Shown piece by piece: positions 1 to 10,739 of a stretch of DNA of 64,000 bases. Position 1 is the first letter of the stretch. Each line of letters begins with the position of its first letter. Origin of the DNA: Artocarpus heterophyllus (lineage: Eukaryota > Streptophyta > Magnoliopsida > Rosales > Moraceae); NCBI GenBank assembly GCA_025403435.1, contig CM046341.1, forward strand, positions 22,095,460-22,159,459. Reading direction: 5' to 3'. Below the pieces are notes generated by a model. It was given only the letters and a program-made list of their open reading frames with translations. It ran no database searches and was not told the origin of the DNA. The translations under genes were made by a program, and so were the position numbers.

Positions 1-261
1 TAAAAAAAAAACAATTAAGAGATATTAATTGTAAGCATTGATATATAGTGTATTAATCTGCATGTAAAGATTTATGCATCTAGATCAAAACTACATATTT
101 TCTTTCATTAATTTCGCAGTTTACAACTAAAATCCTATGATTGAAAGTTTTAGTTACAACAAAAATTAAACTAAAAGTTGTGACTAAATACATATTAGTC
201 ACAATAAAATCTTTGTTTTTTTCTAAAATTGTTGTGACTAAAAGTCCAGTTTCCTGTAGTA
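1..261. mobile_element. CACTA-type transposon terminus (fragment)
   Basis: The block ends at 251-261 with TTCCTGTAGTA. Read on the other strand this is TACTACAGGAA, one base from the CACTACAGGAA-type terminus of plant CACTA (En/Spm) elements. Inside it are short subterminal repeats of the form GTTGTGACTAAA (about 177-188 and 231-242) and inverted relatives (TTAGTTACAAC near 150, TTAGTCACAA near 203). Clustered subterminal repeats in both orientations are typical of CACTA ends, where transposase binds. No transposase is seen because the element runs off the window. The call rests on the terminal motif and repeats only. Confidence 0.45.
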
Positions 262-962
262 TATACTATTGATATTGTTTTTTCCTTATTCAGGTTATAA
301 TTTTGTTCTTAATTGTGCGCCCACTGGATTGAAATTCTCTCTCTCACTGAACACTAACAAACCGTAAAATGAATGATTAAATAAACTGTACAGGGAGAAT
401 CACTCTTATCCTTATCATAATGTCATCAATACCTTACCCTTCTAGTTAATTTTTTTTTAAAAGAGTTTATTTTCTTTCAGTCATCGTGATTATAATAAAT
501 ATCCAAAATCAAATTGAAATATTCTCTGTTTTTAAAACCTTATTGAACCAATATAGTATTTCTTAAACTTTTTTTAAATTTAACCGACCGGTCAAAGAAT
601 TATTTATACTTGTTTCAGTTGGATTGTTTTCTGTATGTAAAATTGGATGAACTACGCACACTTATGAACAATAAATGATGCATGTAGTTTACTCTAACGT
701 ACATTTGTAAATATATTTTTGTTCTTTCGTTTTGTTTTTTTTTTTTGGTTTTTTTGTTTTTTTATTTTTTTTTGTTTTTTTTTTGTGTGTGTGTTTTAAG
801 AGCACAAAGGATATCAAATGCAAATATCCGTCAGAATTAACCGTATGCTAGGAGAGCCCAACCTTAAAACGTGCACAACGGGTGGGTGGGAGATTTAAAT
901 CTCCACACTAAAAACACGAATATATAATTGTTAGGTAAGACAGATAGACACCTTTAACTAGG
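262..962. other. AT-rich spacer before the Kunitz inhibitor gene
   Basis: No coding sequence is supported here. A low-complexity T-rich tract with G interruptions and a short TG run occupies about 725-795. The last 100 bases form the proximal promoter of the downstream gene. Confidence 0.6.
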
Positions 963-971
963 CTATAAATA
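963..971 (+). promoter_or_regulatory. TATA box of the Kunitz inhibitor gene
   Basis: CTATAAATA lies 66 bases before the start codon, a normal spacing for a plant core promoter with a 30-45 base leader. The leader ends in a C-rich tract followed by a run of about 15 A residues that directly abuts the ATG. Confidence 0.7.
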
Positions 972-1036
972 CAAGCTTTGTTGTAGTCATTTCCACACAA
1001 AAACACCCCCCCTCCCCTCCCCAAAAAAAAAAAAAA

Positions 1037-1747
1037 ATGGAAGCCACCACTTTCTTCACATTTTCCATCCTTTTCCTTTCCTTCGCACCGAAATTAGGAG
1101 AGCCTGCGAGGCCCAGCCGCGGCATTCTGCCTCCTGCAGTTGTCGATATATCGGGAAACAAAGTCCGAAAGGGCGAATATTATGATTTGTTGGCTTGGCC
1201 TAACATCATAGGAGTAGCCTCCACCATTTCACCACTCGTTGAAAAAAACGGAACCTGTTGGGTTCAACACAAAGTCCAACTACTTTCAAATATTACAGCA
1301 CGAAGTGTTCCAGTAACATTTTCGCCTATCCTACCCGACGAAGGCAATATTATCCGAGAGTCTACCGCTCTCAACATCGATTTCGGAGAGGCAGGTCTCC
1401 CATATGTATGTGAAGACTCATTGTGGAGGGTGATTTATCATCCCGACCAAGTCTTCGGACAACAGTTTGTGGTTGTTGGTACCATGTCTGGGTTTACCAG
1501 TCACGGTTATTTCAAAATAGAAACAGCTTCCATATATCCTAGGCGTGACTACAAGCTTCTATTTTGCCCTCTCCTAGAGTCTGACTCTTTGCAGCACTCA
1601 TTTGATGATGATTGCCTCATAGTTGGAATCTTTGCGGATGACGAAAGAACTGGGCGTCTGGCTATGGGTGGTACTCCAGTACCATTTGCACTCAGGCACC
1701 ATGCAAAACTCCAGGGTGATCAGCACATTCAAATGAGCGTTTCATAA
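1037..1747 (+). CDS. Kunitz-type (STI family) protease inhibitor
   Basis: A single uninterrupted 236-residue frame, matching the usual intronless structure of plant Kunitz inhibitors and slightly longer than the typical 200-220 residues. A hydrophobic N-terminus (residues 5-17) looks like a secretory signal. The mature domain opens with the family signature around VVDISGNKVRKGEYYDLL (35-52). PVTFSP (92-97) and RESTALNIDF (107-116) are recognisable family blocks. Four cysteines at 74, 125, 177 and 193 fit the two conserved disulfides; the second pair flanks the LLFCP...DDCLIVGIF region. NIT at 85-87 is a possible N-glycosylation site. Family members are beta-trefoil inhibitors of serine proteases, often vacuolar or apoplastic and linked to defence or storage; the target protease cannot be read from sequence. 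The first ATG after the TATA box is taken as start. There is no sign of decay. Confidence 0.9.
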   Translation: MEATTFFTFSILFLSFAPKLGEPARPSRGILPPAVVDISGNKVRKGEYYDLLAWPNIIGVASTISPLVEKNGTCWVQHKVQLLSNITARSVPVTFSPILPDEGNIIRESTALNIDFGEAGLPYVCEDSLWRVIYHPDQVFGQQFVVVGTMSGFTSHGYFKIETASIYPRRDYKLLFCPLLESDSLQHSFDDDCLIVGIFADDERTGRLAMGGTPVPFALRHHAKLQGDQHIQMSVS

Positions 1748-3206
1748 TTAGTCAAAACGAAACTTCACTTCTTCCATGTTATAGTAAATGCATCTAATAT
1801 CATATGTATATGTATCTATATTATCTTAAATTAAATAAGGAAGAAGGTAATATTTTCTGGTATTAAACTAAACGGTATAATTATTGTGTGATATTTTGTT
1901 ACTTTTTACATTATTTACAGTTTTTTTAATAGAAATATATTTTAAATAAAAAAAAATACAAATGCCAATACTAACTTATACAACCTCAAATTATAGGACA
2001 ATTACAATCTTAAGTTTTGCAACAAACCAAACACCCAAGTAGGTATACCATTGATCGAGCATACACATTACTCTTTAACAAAATCTTTGTAATAAATGGT
2101 TAAATCCAATTTATCAAGATTGAGAAAAAATAATGTGATCCACTACCACACAAAAGGTCTACGATGTCACCTAAGCTTCTAGGCGACGTTTATGCGACGT
2201 AGCTAAAATAAACATGATAATATTGCTGCGTTTATTACTGAATTTGGACCATAAATAATGACTAAGCCATATCTATAAAATCGTTGAGAAGAAAAAAAAG
2301 GAGAAAGCTAGTCAACAAATAAACAAAAAAAAAGTGAATTTCTGTTTGTTTGTAAAATACTGTTTTTTTTTTTTTTTTTGTGTGTCAATGTCAAACAACC
2401 TCTTAGAGTAATAAAACACTGGACTTGAAGTTTTAATAAAATGTACCCGGATAAATTAATGCTAGATATGTCAACTGCTCCTATTATTGAATTTGGGCTT
2501 AGAAGAGTTGTCAAAAAATATTTTAAATTTCTCCTTTCGAACGTGGATATTCATAGTGATCATGTTTCGTATATTCATGGCCAAAAGAAAAAAGTTGCAG
2601 TTTCCAAAACCTTAATAATAGATTAGTTTTTTGAATTTCCAATAAGCTATACCCTCATTCTTACTCACAATCTGTTATGTCTACGGATCACAATTTCTTT
2701 TAAAATTTAAAAAAAAAAATTGTTTTAACCTATAAAATTTTGATACATTATGATGTGAAATTAAATACTTTCGAAACAAATTAAAGTATGGCTCATACTT
2801 TATTTTTTTTATCTACTTTTTTATTATAATGTTAAGGTCACAATATGATGGCATTCATAATTATATGTCACTAATATATCCATTAAAAATTGTGGTCTAC
2901 ATTATAAAATAATGCTGTAAAATATTGCTGGTTCAATATTAAGTCATTTGCCACATCACGTGGTTTATAAAACAAGGTCTAAGAAATGGTCTCTCTATTA
3001 TTTTTTTTTCTTTTTCATTGTCCTCATGCTTATTAGATTCTAACACATGTCTAATGAACAAAGTTAAGTTGTAAGTACGATCCTCGGACGCTCTTTCACC
3101 AAGATATATTGTTTGTTTTTATTTTTTAAAAAAAGGGCACCTTCAAGGACAGGCAACTAGGCCAACAAAACCAAATTACTAAGAAGCAGACCGCGAGAAC
3201 TAGGAG
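1748..3206. other. AT-rich intergenic spacer
   Basis: This is the 3' flank of the inhibitor gene followed by AT-rich sequence with poly-A and poly-T tracts (for example 2363-2380). Short open frames at 2308-2514 (minus) and 2441-2626 (plus) have no recognisable domain and are not called as genes. Confidence 0.5.
2141..2240 (+). mobile_element. Possible second CACTA-type terminus
   Basis: The sequence CACTACCACACAAAAGG begins at 2141. A repeated GCGACGT motif follows within 80 bases (about 2183 and 2194), a layout seen at some CACTA ends. No matching right terminus was found nearby, so this may be a fragment or a chance match. Confidence 0.25.
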
Positions 3207-3752
3207 GTGTTCATGGGCAGTTTGTGCAATTTTTTCTCTAAGTTTCCAACCAAATCAAAAATAAATTTTATTTTAGTGTGGCTAATTTGCGGTTTGGGTG
3301 GTTTGTTTTAGGAGTTCTAGTTTAAGATTAAAAAAGATTCAATATTTAACAATGATTATAAATTGTTTAATAATTTACCATTGAAACTTACAATACAAAC
3401 TAAGAACCAATGTAAAAATTCACAATATTACAGAACAAAGTTTACCAACAGCCAAACTTAACACTAAAACTGACTACATAAAACAACAATTAACGTCAAA
3501 CTTGAATTAAAGGTTTCACTTGGTTTTTTAATTTGATTTTGTTTTTTTTTTTTTTTGTTGGGATGCTAATGAGTGTTGCCTGATGTTGTTTTAATGTGAG
3601 TAGGAGAAAATACAATTACAAAGTGTGAAAAGATCCATCTTATATGTGTAGAACTTCTTTCAAAGATCTATGAAAAATATATATAAAAAATAATAAAAAT
3701 TGTCTTATAAAAATATTTTAAAAATGAAAAATTATATATAGAGCGGTTTGAT
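3207..3752. other. Spacer with hAT/MITE-like edge
   Basis: GGAGGTGTTCATGGGC near 3205-3220, followed by GCGGTTTGGGTGGTTTG, resembles the edge of non-autonomous hAT-like elements in plants. A matching opposite end was not found. It may have been displaced by the CACTA element starting at 3753. The rest is AT-rich without coding signal. Confidence 0.25.
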
Positions 3753-4432
3753 TACTACAACAAATTCGAGATTATGCGACCCTTATTTAACCACCATTTC
3801 TCAAAAACCGTCGTGATAAGGGAAAAAAAAGAAGCAAAAAGTTACGCTAGCGAAGACAAAAACCGTTGTGGTATGGACGGTGTCTACCATGACGGTTTTT
3901 TAAAAAACCGTTGTGGTAGAATTGGTGCATACCACGATGGTTTTTTAAAAAAACCATTATGGTAGCTCACTTAAAATCACTTTTCCTACCTCGACAATCA
4001 CCTCTCAAATACGAACACAGTCCCGTCCGAACAGCTGCCGCCATCCTTTTTTGCCTCTACACTCCTTAATCTCATTCTAAATTGTAAGTTTTTGTTAGAA
4101 ATTGATAAATTGTTGTTGATTTTATTGTTTAATCCGTGATTATTGTGTTGTGGATCATGGGTATGATTTATTTGTTTTATAATGGGTATGTGTAATTTGT
4201 TTTATGATGGGTGAATATTTTTATTTTATGATTAGAATATATATGGTGGGTATGTATGTAATTTGTGAATTTAATTTTAACTGAATAATTGTTATTTATT
4301 ATTTTGATTTAGGACTTGCGAAATGGATAGAAAATGGATGTGTGATTGTTTGATTGTCTAAAGAACATGTGAATGATGTGAAAGAGTTCTTGGATTTTAC
4401 CAAAAGTCATGCCAATGGTGACAATCTCTTTC
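3753..4432 (+). mobile_element. Left part of a CACTA (En/Spm) transposon, truncated
   Basis: The left edge TACTACAACAAATT (3753 on) is one base from a CACTACAACAAA terminus. Between 3800 and 3965 there are several copies of a subterminal motif close to AACCGTTGTGGTA in both orientations, consistent with transposase-binding repeats. An AT-rich leader or intron region follows. From 4323 begins a fragment of the transposase-associated domain (next entry). The element stops abruptly at about 4432, where chromovirus LTR sequence begins. No right half was found beyond the LTR array. Confidence 0.6.
4323..4432 (+). pseudogene. Broken N-terminus of CACTA transposase-associated domain
   Basis: The start reads MDRKWM, the usual opening of the transposase-associated domain found at the N-terminus of plant En/Spm TNP2-type proteins. 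After a one-base frame change near 4359 the next frame reads SKEHVNDVKEFLDFTKSHA and on to NGD, matching the family's run of a short helix followed by an Asn-Gly-Asp turn before the first cysteines. The reading is lost at 4432 where LTR sequence starts. It is a non-functional remnant, recognised by motif memory without a database search. Confidence 0.6.
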
Positions 4433-5971
4433 AATCCTGACACTCTCTCTTTCTCTCTCATTTTCTCAACAAAAATTTCAATCTCAAGTTTCATCACTGC
4501 TGATTTGAAGATAGAAATGAGTTCAATCCATCAAGTTTTTCTTCAAAAACATCCAATTAAAGTTTAGCCCCATTTCTCTAAAGTTTTTGGATTTTCATTT
4601 GAATCTTTTATGCATTTTGTAATACAAGTTTGTATGGGTTTAAATAACCTTTAATCTAAGTTTATGGAACCCTAATCACCCCGAATCTAAGCTTGGTTTG
4701 AACAAAAACAAGATTTTAACTAGTTTTTACATTTTTCCTATGTTTCAAAATAAACCTTGGATTTGTTTAAAAACTTATTAAAAAGTGTTTAAATGTATTT
4801 TGTTTTGTTATTCTATCATGTTTTGATGTTATCCATGCTTTGAGAATTGAGAAAAACAAACTTCATTGAGTTTTCGAACTTAGATTCATGAAAACCCGAG
4901 ACTTGGAACTTTCCAGATCACGACGGATCGGCAAGCTAGATTCATAAGTTTGGTAGGTCAGACTTAAGGGTTCGGTAGGACGAACTGTGTAGGTTCAGCA
5001 AGCCAGACCAGGATGTTCGAGAGGCCGACTGTGCACCATGAAATTGTAATTTTACTTCTGATTTTCAATGTTTAATGATTTAGAAAAATTTCAGAAAGGA
5101 TTATGATTTTGTATCATGATTATTTTGAGTAAAAAGACACACTGATAATTAAATTAACATAATGATATTAATGAATGAAATTTCTGACTTTAAATGTAAT
5201 TTTTAAAGGTTTTGAACAAAAATAGAGCTTATGTTGAATTTTGTTTGGAACTAATGGTACCGAATTTCAAATTGAGGTAGGATATCTTCTATCCCTTCTT
5301 TGGTAGCACCTTTATAAATTATTTTGGCTAAAATTTTAAATGAATTTTTAAAAATGATTTTCGTTTGATGTTGAAGTTATTTTTGTGCATTTACAAGATT
5401 GTATTTTGATATTTTTTTTTTAATTCCCAAAACCCGTACAGAGGTTTTTTATCAAGTTTCTTGCAAGTAAGTACTTATTGATTTTTGTCACAATTTTGAG
5501 ATTCGTTTTAGTAAGTATGCTTTGTGAATAATGTTTTCAACTGTGACTGTTATTTTAAACAATATGTTTTTAACTAATTATCCTACTGAGCCTTTTGCTC
5601 ACATTTTATTATTTTTAAAACCTTTCCCCCTAGGTTTGAAGAAGAAGGAGCATGAGTAGAAATGGTATATTTCTCTAGAACTGTTATATGACACGTGTAT
5701 TGTTCGACTTGTCCTGATGTCGATGTCAGCTGTGTTAATTACATAGCCTAATTTAAACTATAAATGATGATTTTCAGTAGTCTTGTATTAATATTATGAT
5801 TTATAGTTTATTTACCTACCCACCTTCATGGTAAGCGTCTACGTGATGGTGACTACGGATGAGATTTCGGCTGTGCAATTTAATTTACATTCATTTACTT
5901 TTTGTTGATTTATTCTATTTAATTAATCTTATTTAACTTAATGACCCCACCCCCATTTTTGGAACGTTACA
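4433..5971 (+). repeat. LTR 1 of chromovirus array (5'-truncated)
   Basis: Homologous to LTR 2 from its CT-rich block onward; the first roughly 250 bp are absent and CACTA sequence takes their place. It ends in GTTACA followed by the primer-binding site. It contains five dyads of the TCGGC-NN-GCCGA class at 4928, 4950, 4972, 4995 and 5017, one fewer than the other two LTRs. A TATA-like TTTATAAATT lies near 5311. Confidence 0.8.
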
Positions 5972-6169
5972 GAATGGTATCAGAGCATGGAATTCATATG
6001 TTTTGGGAACTGAGCCTATGAGATTTTCATAGCTTTGTTTTGATTTTTCAAGTTTTAAGTCGAGACAAATGTCGTTACAGTTACGTTTGAATACATAGTG
6101 TTATTTATGATTTCAAACTTTAGATATTTAAAAATTTTGAGGACGAAATTTCTCTTAAGCAGGGTGGAA
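5972..6169 (+). other. 198-bp mini internal region 1 with primer-binding site and PPT
   Basis: It opens with GAATGGTATCAGAGC (5972-5986), complementary in type to the 3' end of initiator Met tRNA, and closes with a purine-rich AAGCAGGGTGGAA. All coding sequence is missing. The same 198-bp length recurs in the second internal region, so the deletion came before the duplication. Confidence 0.75.
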
Positions 6170-7955
6170 TGTAACATCCGTGAATTTTAAAGTAGAATTA
6201 ATTATGTTTAGTTTAATTATTAAGTGTGTCAAGTGTGATTTTGATGTTAATTTCAGTTATTTAAAAATTTTGTTGCAATTGTTATATTTGAGAATTTGAT
6301 ATTTTTGTTTTAAAATACCAAAAAACTTTTTTTGCACCATATTTTCTATATTTACCAAAATGCCCTTGAGCCCCTTTTTATTTTTCCTTTCCCTTTCCCA
6401 CTTTCTTCTTTCTCTCTTTCTCTCTTTCACTCCTGACGCACACTCTCTCTCATTTTATCTGCAAGAATTTCAATCTCAAGTTTCATTACCGTTGATTTGA
6501 AGATAGAAACGAGTTCAATTCATCAAGTTTTTATTCAAAAAATCCAATTAGGTTAGCTTCTTTTCTCTAAAGTTTTTGGATTTTCGTTTTGAATCTTTCA
6601 TGTATTTTGTATTCCGAGTTTGTATGAGTTTAATTAACCTTTAATCTAAGTTTGTGGAACCTAAATCACCCTGAATCAAATCTTGGTTTGAACAAAAACG
6701 AGATTTAAAATAGTTTTTACATTTTTTTCTATTTTTCTGAATAAACCTTGGATTTGCTTAAAAACTTGTTAAAAAGTGTGTTTTGATGTTACCCATGCTT
6801 TGAAAACTAAGAAAAATAGGCTTGATTGAGTTTTTGAACTCGAATTAACGAAAACACGAGGCCTAGAACTTTTCAGATCGCAACGGATCGATAGGCTGAA
6901 TTTATCCTTTGGCAAGCCAGATGTATAAGTACGGCAGGGCAGACTTAAGGGGTCAGTAGGCCGAACTATGCAAGTTTGACAGGCCTAACCAGGATGTTTG
7001 GCAGGCTGACCATGCACCATGAAATTGTAATTTTACTTCCAGTTTTCAATGTTTAATGATTTAGAAAAATTTCAAACAGGATTATGATTTTTTATCATGA
7101 TTATTTTCAGTAAAAAGGCACATTGATAATTCAATTAATGTAATGATATTTATGAATGAAATTTTTTACTTTAAATGCAATTTTTAAAGGTTTTGAACAA
7201 AAATGGAGCTTAAGTTGAATTTTGTTTAGAGCTAATGGTATTGAATTTCAAATTGAGGTGGGATATTTTTTATCCCTTCTTTGGTAGCCCCTTTATAAAT
7301 TACTTTGGCCAAAGTTTAATTTTTAAATGAATTTTTAAGAATGATTTTCGTTTGATGTTGAAGTTATTTTTGTGCATTTAAGGAATTGTATTTTGATATT
7401 CTTTTTGCATTCCCAAAACCCATACGAAGGTGTTTTATCAAGTTTCTTACAAGTAAGTACTTATTGATTTTTATCACAATTTTGAGATTTGTTTTAGTAA
7501 GTATGCTTTGTGAATAATGTTTTCAACTGTGACTGTTATTTTAAACAATATGTTTTTAACTGATTATCTTACTAAGCCTTCTATTCACGTTTTATTATTT
7601 TTAAAACCTTTCCCCCCAGGTTTAAAGAAGAAGGGCATAAGTAGAAATGGTATTTTTCTCTGAAACTGTTGTATGACATGTATACTGTTCGACTTGTCCT
7701 GATGTCGACGTCGGCTGTGATAATTACATAGCCTAATTTAAACTATAAATGATGATTTTCAATAGTCTTGTATTAATATTATGATTTATAGTTTATTTAC
7801 CTACCCACATTCGTGGTAAGCATCCACATGATGATGACCACCGATGAGATTTCAACTTAACAATTTAATTTACATTCATTTACTTTTCGTTGATTTACTT
7901 TGTTTAATTAATCTTATTTGACTTAACGATCCCACCCCATTTTTGGGACGTTATA
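6170..7955 (+). repeat. LTR 2 of chromovirus array (full length, 1786 bp)
   Basis: It starts TGTAACATCC and ends GTTATA, one base from the GTTACA end of its neighbours. It holds six imperfect dyads at 6888, 6909, 6931, 6953, 6976 and 6998, spaced 21-23 bp. A TATA-like TTTATAAATT lies near 7291. A CT-rich microsatellite-like block lies near 6400-6450. Confidence 0.85.
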
Positions 7956-8153
7956 GAATGGTATCATAGCATAGAGTTCAGATCTTTTGGGAACTAAACC
8001 TATGAGATTTTCACAATTTTGTTTTGATTTTTCAACTTTTAAGTAGGAACAGATGTCGTTACAGTTACGTTTGAGTACACAGTGTTATTTATGATTTCAA
8101 ACTTTAGATATTTAAAAATTTCGATGACGAAATTTTGTTTAAGGAGGGTGAAA
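7956..8153 (+). other. 198-bp mini internal region 2
   Basis: Same structure and length as the first internal region. The primer site carries one change (GGTATCATAGC) and the purine tract reads AAGGAGGGTGAAA. It has no coding content. Confidence 0.75.
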
Positions 8154-9972
8154 TGTAACATACGTGAATTTTAAAGTGAAATTAATTATGTTAAGTTTAA
8201 TTATCAAGTGTGTCCAGTGTGATTTTGATGTTAATTTTAGTTATTTAAAAATTTTGTTGCAATTGTTATATTTGAGAATTTCATATTTTTGTTTTAAAAT
8301 ACCAAATGACATTTTTGCACGATATTTTTCCATATTTACCAAAATTCCCTTGAGCCCCTTTTTATTTTTTTCTTTCCCTTTCCCTCTCCCACCTTCTTCT
8401 TTCTCTCTTTCTCTCTTTCACTTCCGACACTCTCTCTCTCTCTCTTTCTCTGCAAAAATTTCAATCTCAAGTTTCATTACCGCTTATTTGAAGATAGAAA
8501 TGAGTTCAATCCATCAAGTTTTTCTTCAAAAACATCCAATTAAAGGTTAGCCCTTTTTCTCTAAAGTTTTTGGATTTTCATTTGAATATTTCCTGTATTT
8601 TATAATCTGAGTTTGTACGAGTTTAGACAACCTTTAATCTAAGTTTATGGAACCCAAATCACCCCGAATCTGAGCTTGGTTTGAAAAAAAACGAGATTTA
8701 AACTAGTTTTTACACTTTTCTTATTTTTTAGAATGAACCTTGGATTCACTTGAAAACTTGTTAAAATGTGTTTAAATGTGTTTTATTTTGTTATTCTATC
8801 ATGTTTTGATGTTATCCATGCTGTAAGAACCGAGAAAAAAAAGGTTTGTTTGAGTTTTTGAACTTAGATTGACCAAAACCCGAGACCTAAAACTTTCTAG
8901 ACCACGACAGATCGGTAGGCCAAATTTAACCTTTAGCAGGTTGGATTCATAAGTACGGTAGACCAGACTCAAGAGGTCGGTAGGCCAAACTATGTATGTT
9001 CTGTAGGCCAGACCAGGATATTTGATAGGTCGACTGTGCATCATGAAATTGTAATTTTACTTCCAATTTTCAATATTTAATTATTTAGAAATGTTTCAAA
9101 AAGGATTATGATTTTGTATCATAATTATTTTGAGTAAAAAGGTACACTGATAATTAAATTCAAATAATGATATTTGATGAAAGAAATTTCTGACTTTAAA
9201 TGAAATTTTTAAAGGTTTTGAACAAATATGGAGCTTACATTGAATTTTGTTTGGATCTAACGGTGCTGAATTTCAAATTGAGGTAGAATATTTTCTATCC
9301 CTTCTTTGGTAGCCCCTTTATAAATTATTTTGGCCAAACTTTAATTTTTAAATGAATTTTTAAGAATGATTTTCGTTTGATGTTGAAGTTATTTTTGTGC
9401 ATTTAAGGAATTGTATTTTGATATTATTTTCGAATTCCCCAAACCCGTATGGAGGTTTTTTATCAAGTTTCTTATAAGTAAGTATTTATTAATTTTTGTC
9501 ATGATTTTGAAATTCGTTTTAGTAAGTATGCTTTGCGAATAATGTTTTCAATTGTGACTGTTATTTTAAACAATATGTTTTTTGATACATTATCCTACTG
9601 AGCTTTCCGCTCACATTTTATTGTTTTTAAAACCTTTCCCCCTAGGTTTGAAGAGGAAGGAGCATGAGTAGAAATGGTATTTTTTTTGAAACTGTTATAT
9701 GACACATGTACTGTTCGACTTGTCCTGATGTCGACGTCGGCAATGTTAGTTACATAGCCTAATTTAAACTATAAATGATGATTTTCATTAGTCTTGTATT
9801 AATATTATGATTTGTAGTTTATTTACCTACCCACATTCATTGTAAGCGTCCACGTAATGGTGACTGTTGAAGAGATTTTGGCTAAACAATTTAATTTACT
9901 TTTCATTGATTTACTCTATTTAATTAATCTTACTTAACTTAACGATCCCACACCCATTTTCGGGACGTTACA
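8154..9972 (+). repeat. LTR 3 of chromovirus array (full length, 1819 bp)
   Basis: It starts TGTAACATAC and ends GACGTTACA, followed by non-LTR sequence. Six dyads lie at 8912, 8933, 8955, 8977, 9000 and 9022, in the same register as LTR 2. Open frames inside it (8164-8550 plus, 8799-9044 minus) are by-products of CT-rich or repeat sequence. Confidence 0.85.
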
Positions 9973-10739
9973 TGAATAAAGCAAAACATATGAGTATGTC
10001 TGAATAAAGCAAAACAGAAGAATAGGCTTGACTTTTAGTAGCTAAACCATTAAAGGATTAAAGCAAGCAAAGTGACTCCTTAAAGTATAAATGTTAGTTG
10101 GAGATTTAAAGGCTTATAAAGAATCGATCAACTCATCAAATCGGGAAGAACAAAACCAAGCATGTTCGTGCACCATTCCATTAAAAACGGGGACAAATGT
10201 CAATAATAAGAAGAAACATGTACAAACCTGTAGAATTCTACTTAAAGTATGATATACTTGCTGATCACCTTTCCCATTGGTAAATTAAAATGAATTGCTC
10301 TCTATATATGAAAAATCAATCAAAATTCATGAAATTAGAGAGGAATTAAAAGTAAGAGAAACTTAATACTGAAATTCAATAGTGTTGGGACACTTGAGCT
10401 AACTGATGTAAGTATCAACTCAAAAAATTAAAATGTCAATAAGACAAAAACCAGAAAGAACTACAGAGAATAAAAAAATTACCTCCTTAACGAGATTTTC
10501 CATAAACCTTTCAGATATTGTAAGAACCTTGATCTCCACCTGAGTTTCTCCCAACTCTCGTTCCTTACCTAAAGATCAAAACCATCAAAACAAGAAACTA
10601 AAAAGAACAAGGAAAATAGTAGAAAATGATCTTGAGATTCAGATTTTTCTCTCTAAACTCTTTCATCTTTTAGTTTTACTTATAGTATGTTCATTTGTGT
10701 TTATGTTAATATCTATGTCTTGAATAACGGCTCTTGTAT
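9973..10739. other. Short non-LTR stretch between retroelements
   Basis: AT-rich sequence with a duplicated GAATAAAGCAAAACA motif at its left edge (about 9974 and 10002). It contains the exon-like MAP70 piece described separately. Neither the chromovirus nor the Athila fragment explains it, so it may be the local pre-insertion DNA or cargo of another transposon. Confidence 0.4.
10483..10568 (-). pseudogene. Isolated exon resembling MAP70 (microtubule-associated protein 70)
   Basis: On the minus strand an 86-bp segment is bounded by an acceptor-like TTTAG and a donor-like GTAATT. Its frame gives KERELGETQVEIKVLTISER and then FMENLVKE. From memory this resembles the conserved early coiled-coil segment of plant MAP70 proteins (KDRELGEAQAEIKALRLSER in family members). 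Flanking sequence looks intronic, and no neighbouring MAP70 exons were found on either side. It is therefore most likely a captured or orphaned gene fragment. The assignment rests on one short exon. Confidence 0.5.

Larger units (their letters stand above)
4433..9972 (+). mobile_element. Tandem three-LTR array of a chromovirus-like Ty3/gypsy element
   Basis: Three related LTRs lie head to tail (4433-5971, 6170-7955, 8154-9972), separated by two internal segments of exactly 198 bp (5972-6169, 7956-8153). Intact LTR ends are TGTAAC and GTTACA, or one change from these. Each internal segment begins with an initiator-Met-tRNA-type primer site (GGTATCAGAGC or one change) and ends with a purine-rich tract directly before the next LTR. 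The segment before that tract (GACGAAATTT..TTAAG) resembles the end of chromovirus pol. No gag, protease, RT or integrase remains, so the unit is non-autonomous. Unequal exchange between LTRs would produce this shared-LTR ladder. The left LTR lacks its first ~250 bp, so no target-site duplication can be read. Confidence 0.8.

Noticed and set aside
8164..8550. 128-residue plus-strand frame
   Set aside because: Lies inside chromovirus LTR 3 and reads through a CT-rich microsatellite; not conserved in the other two LTRs.
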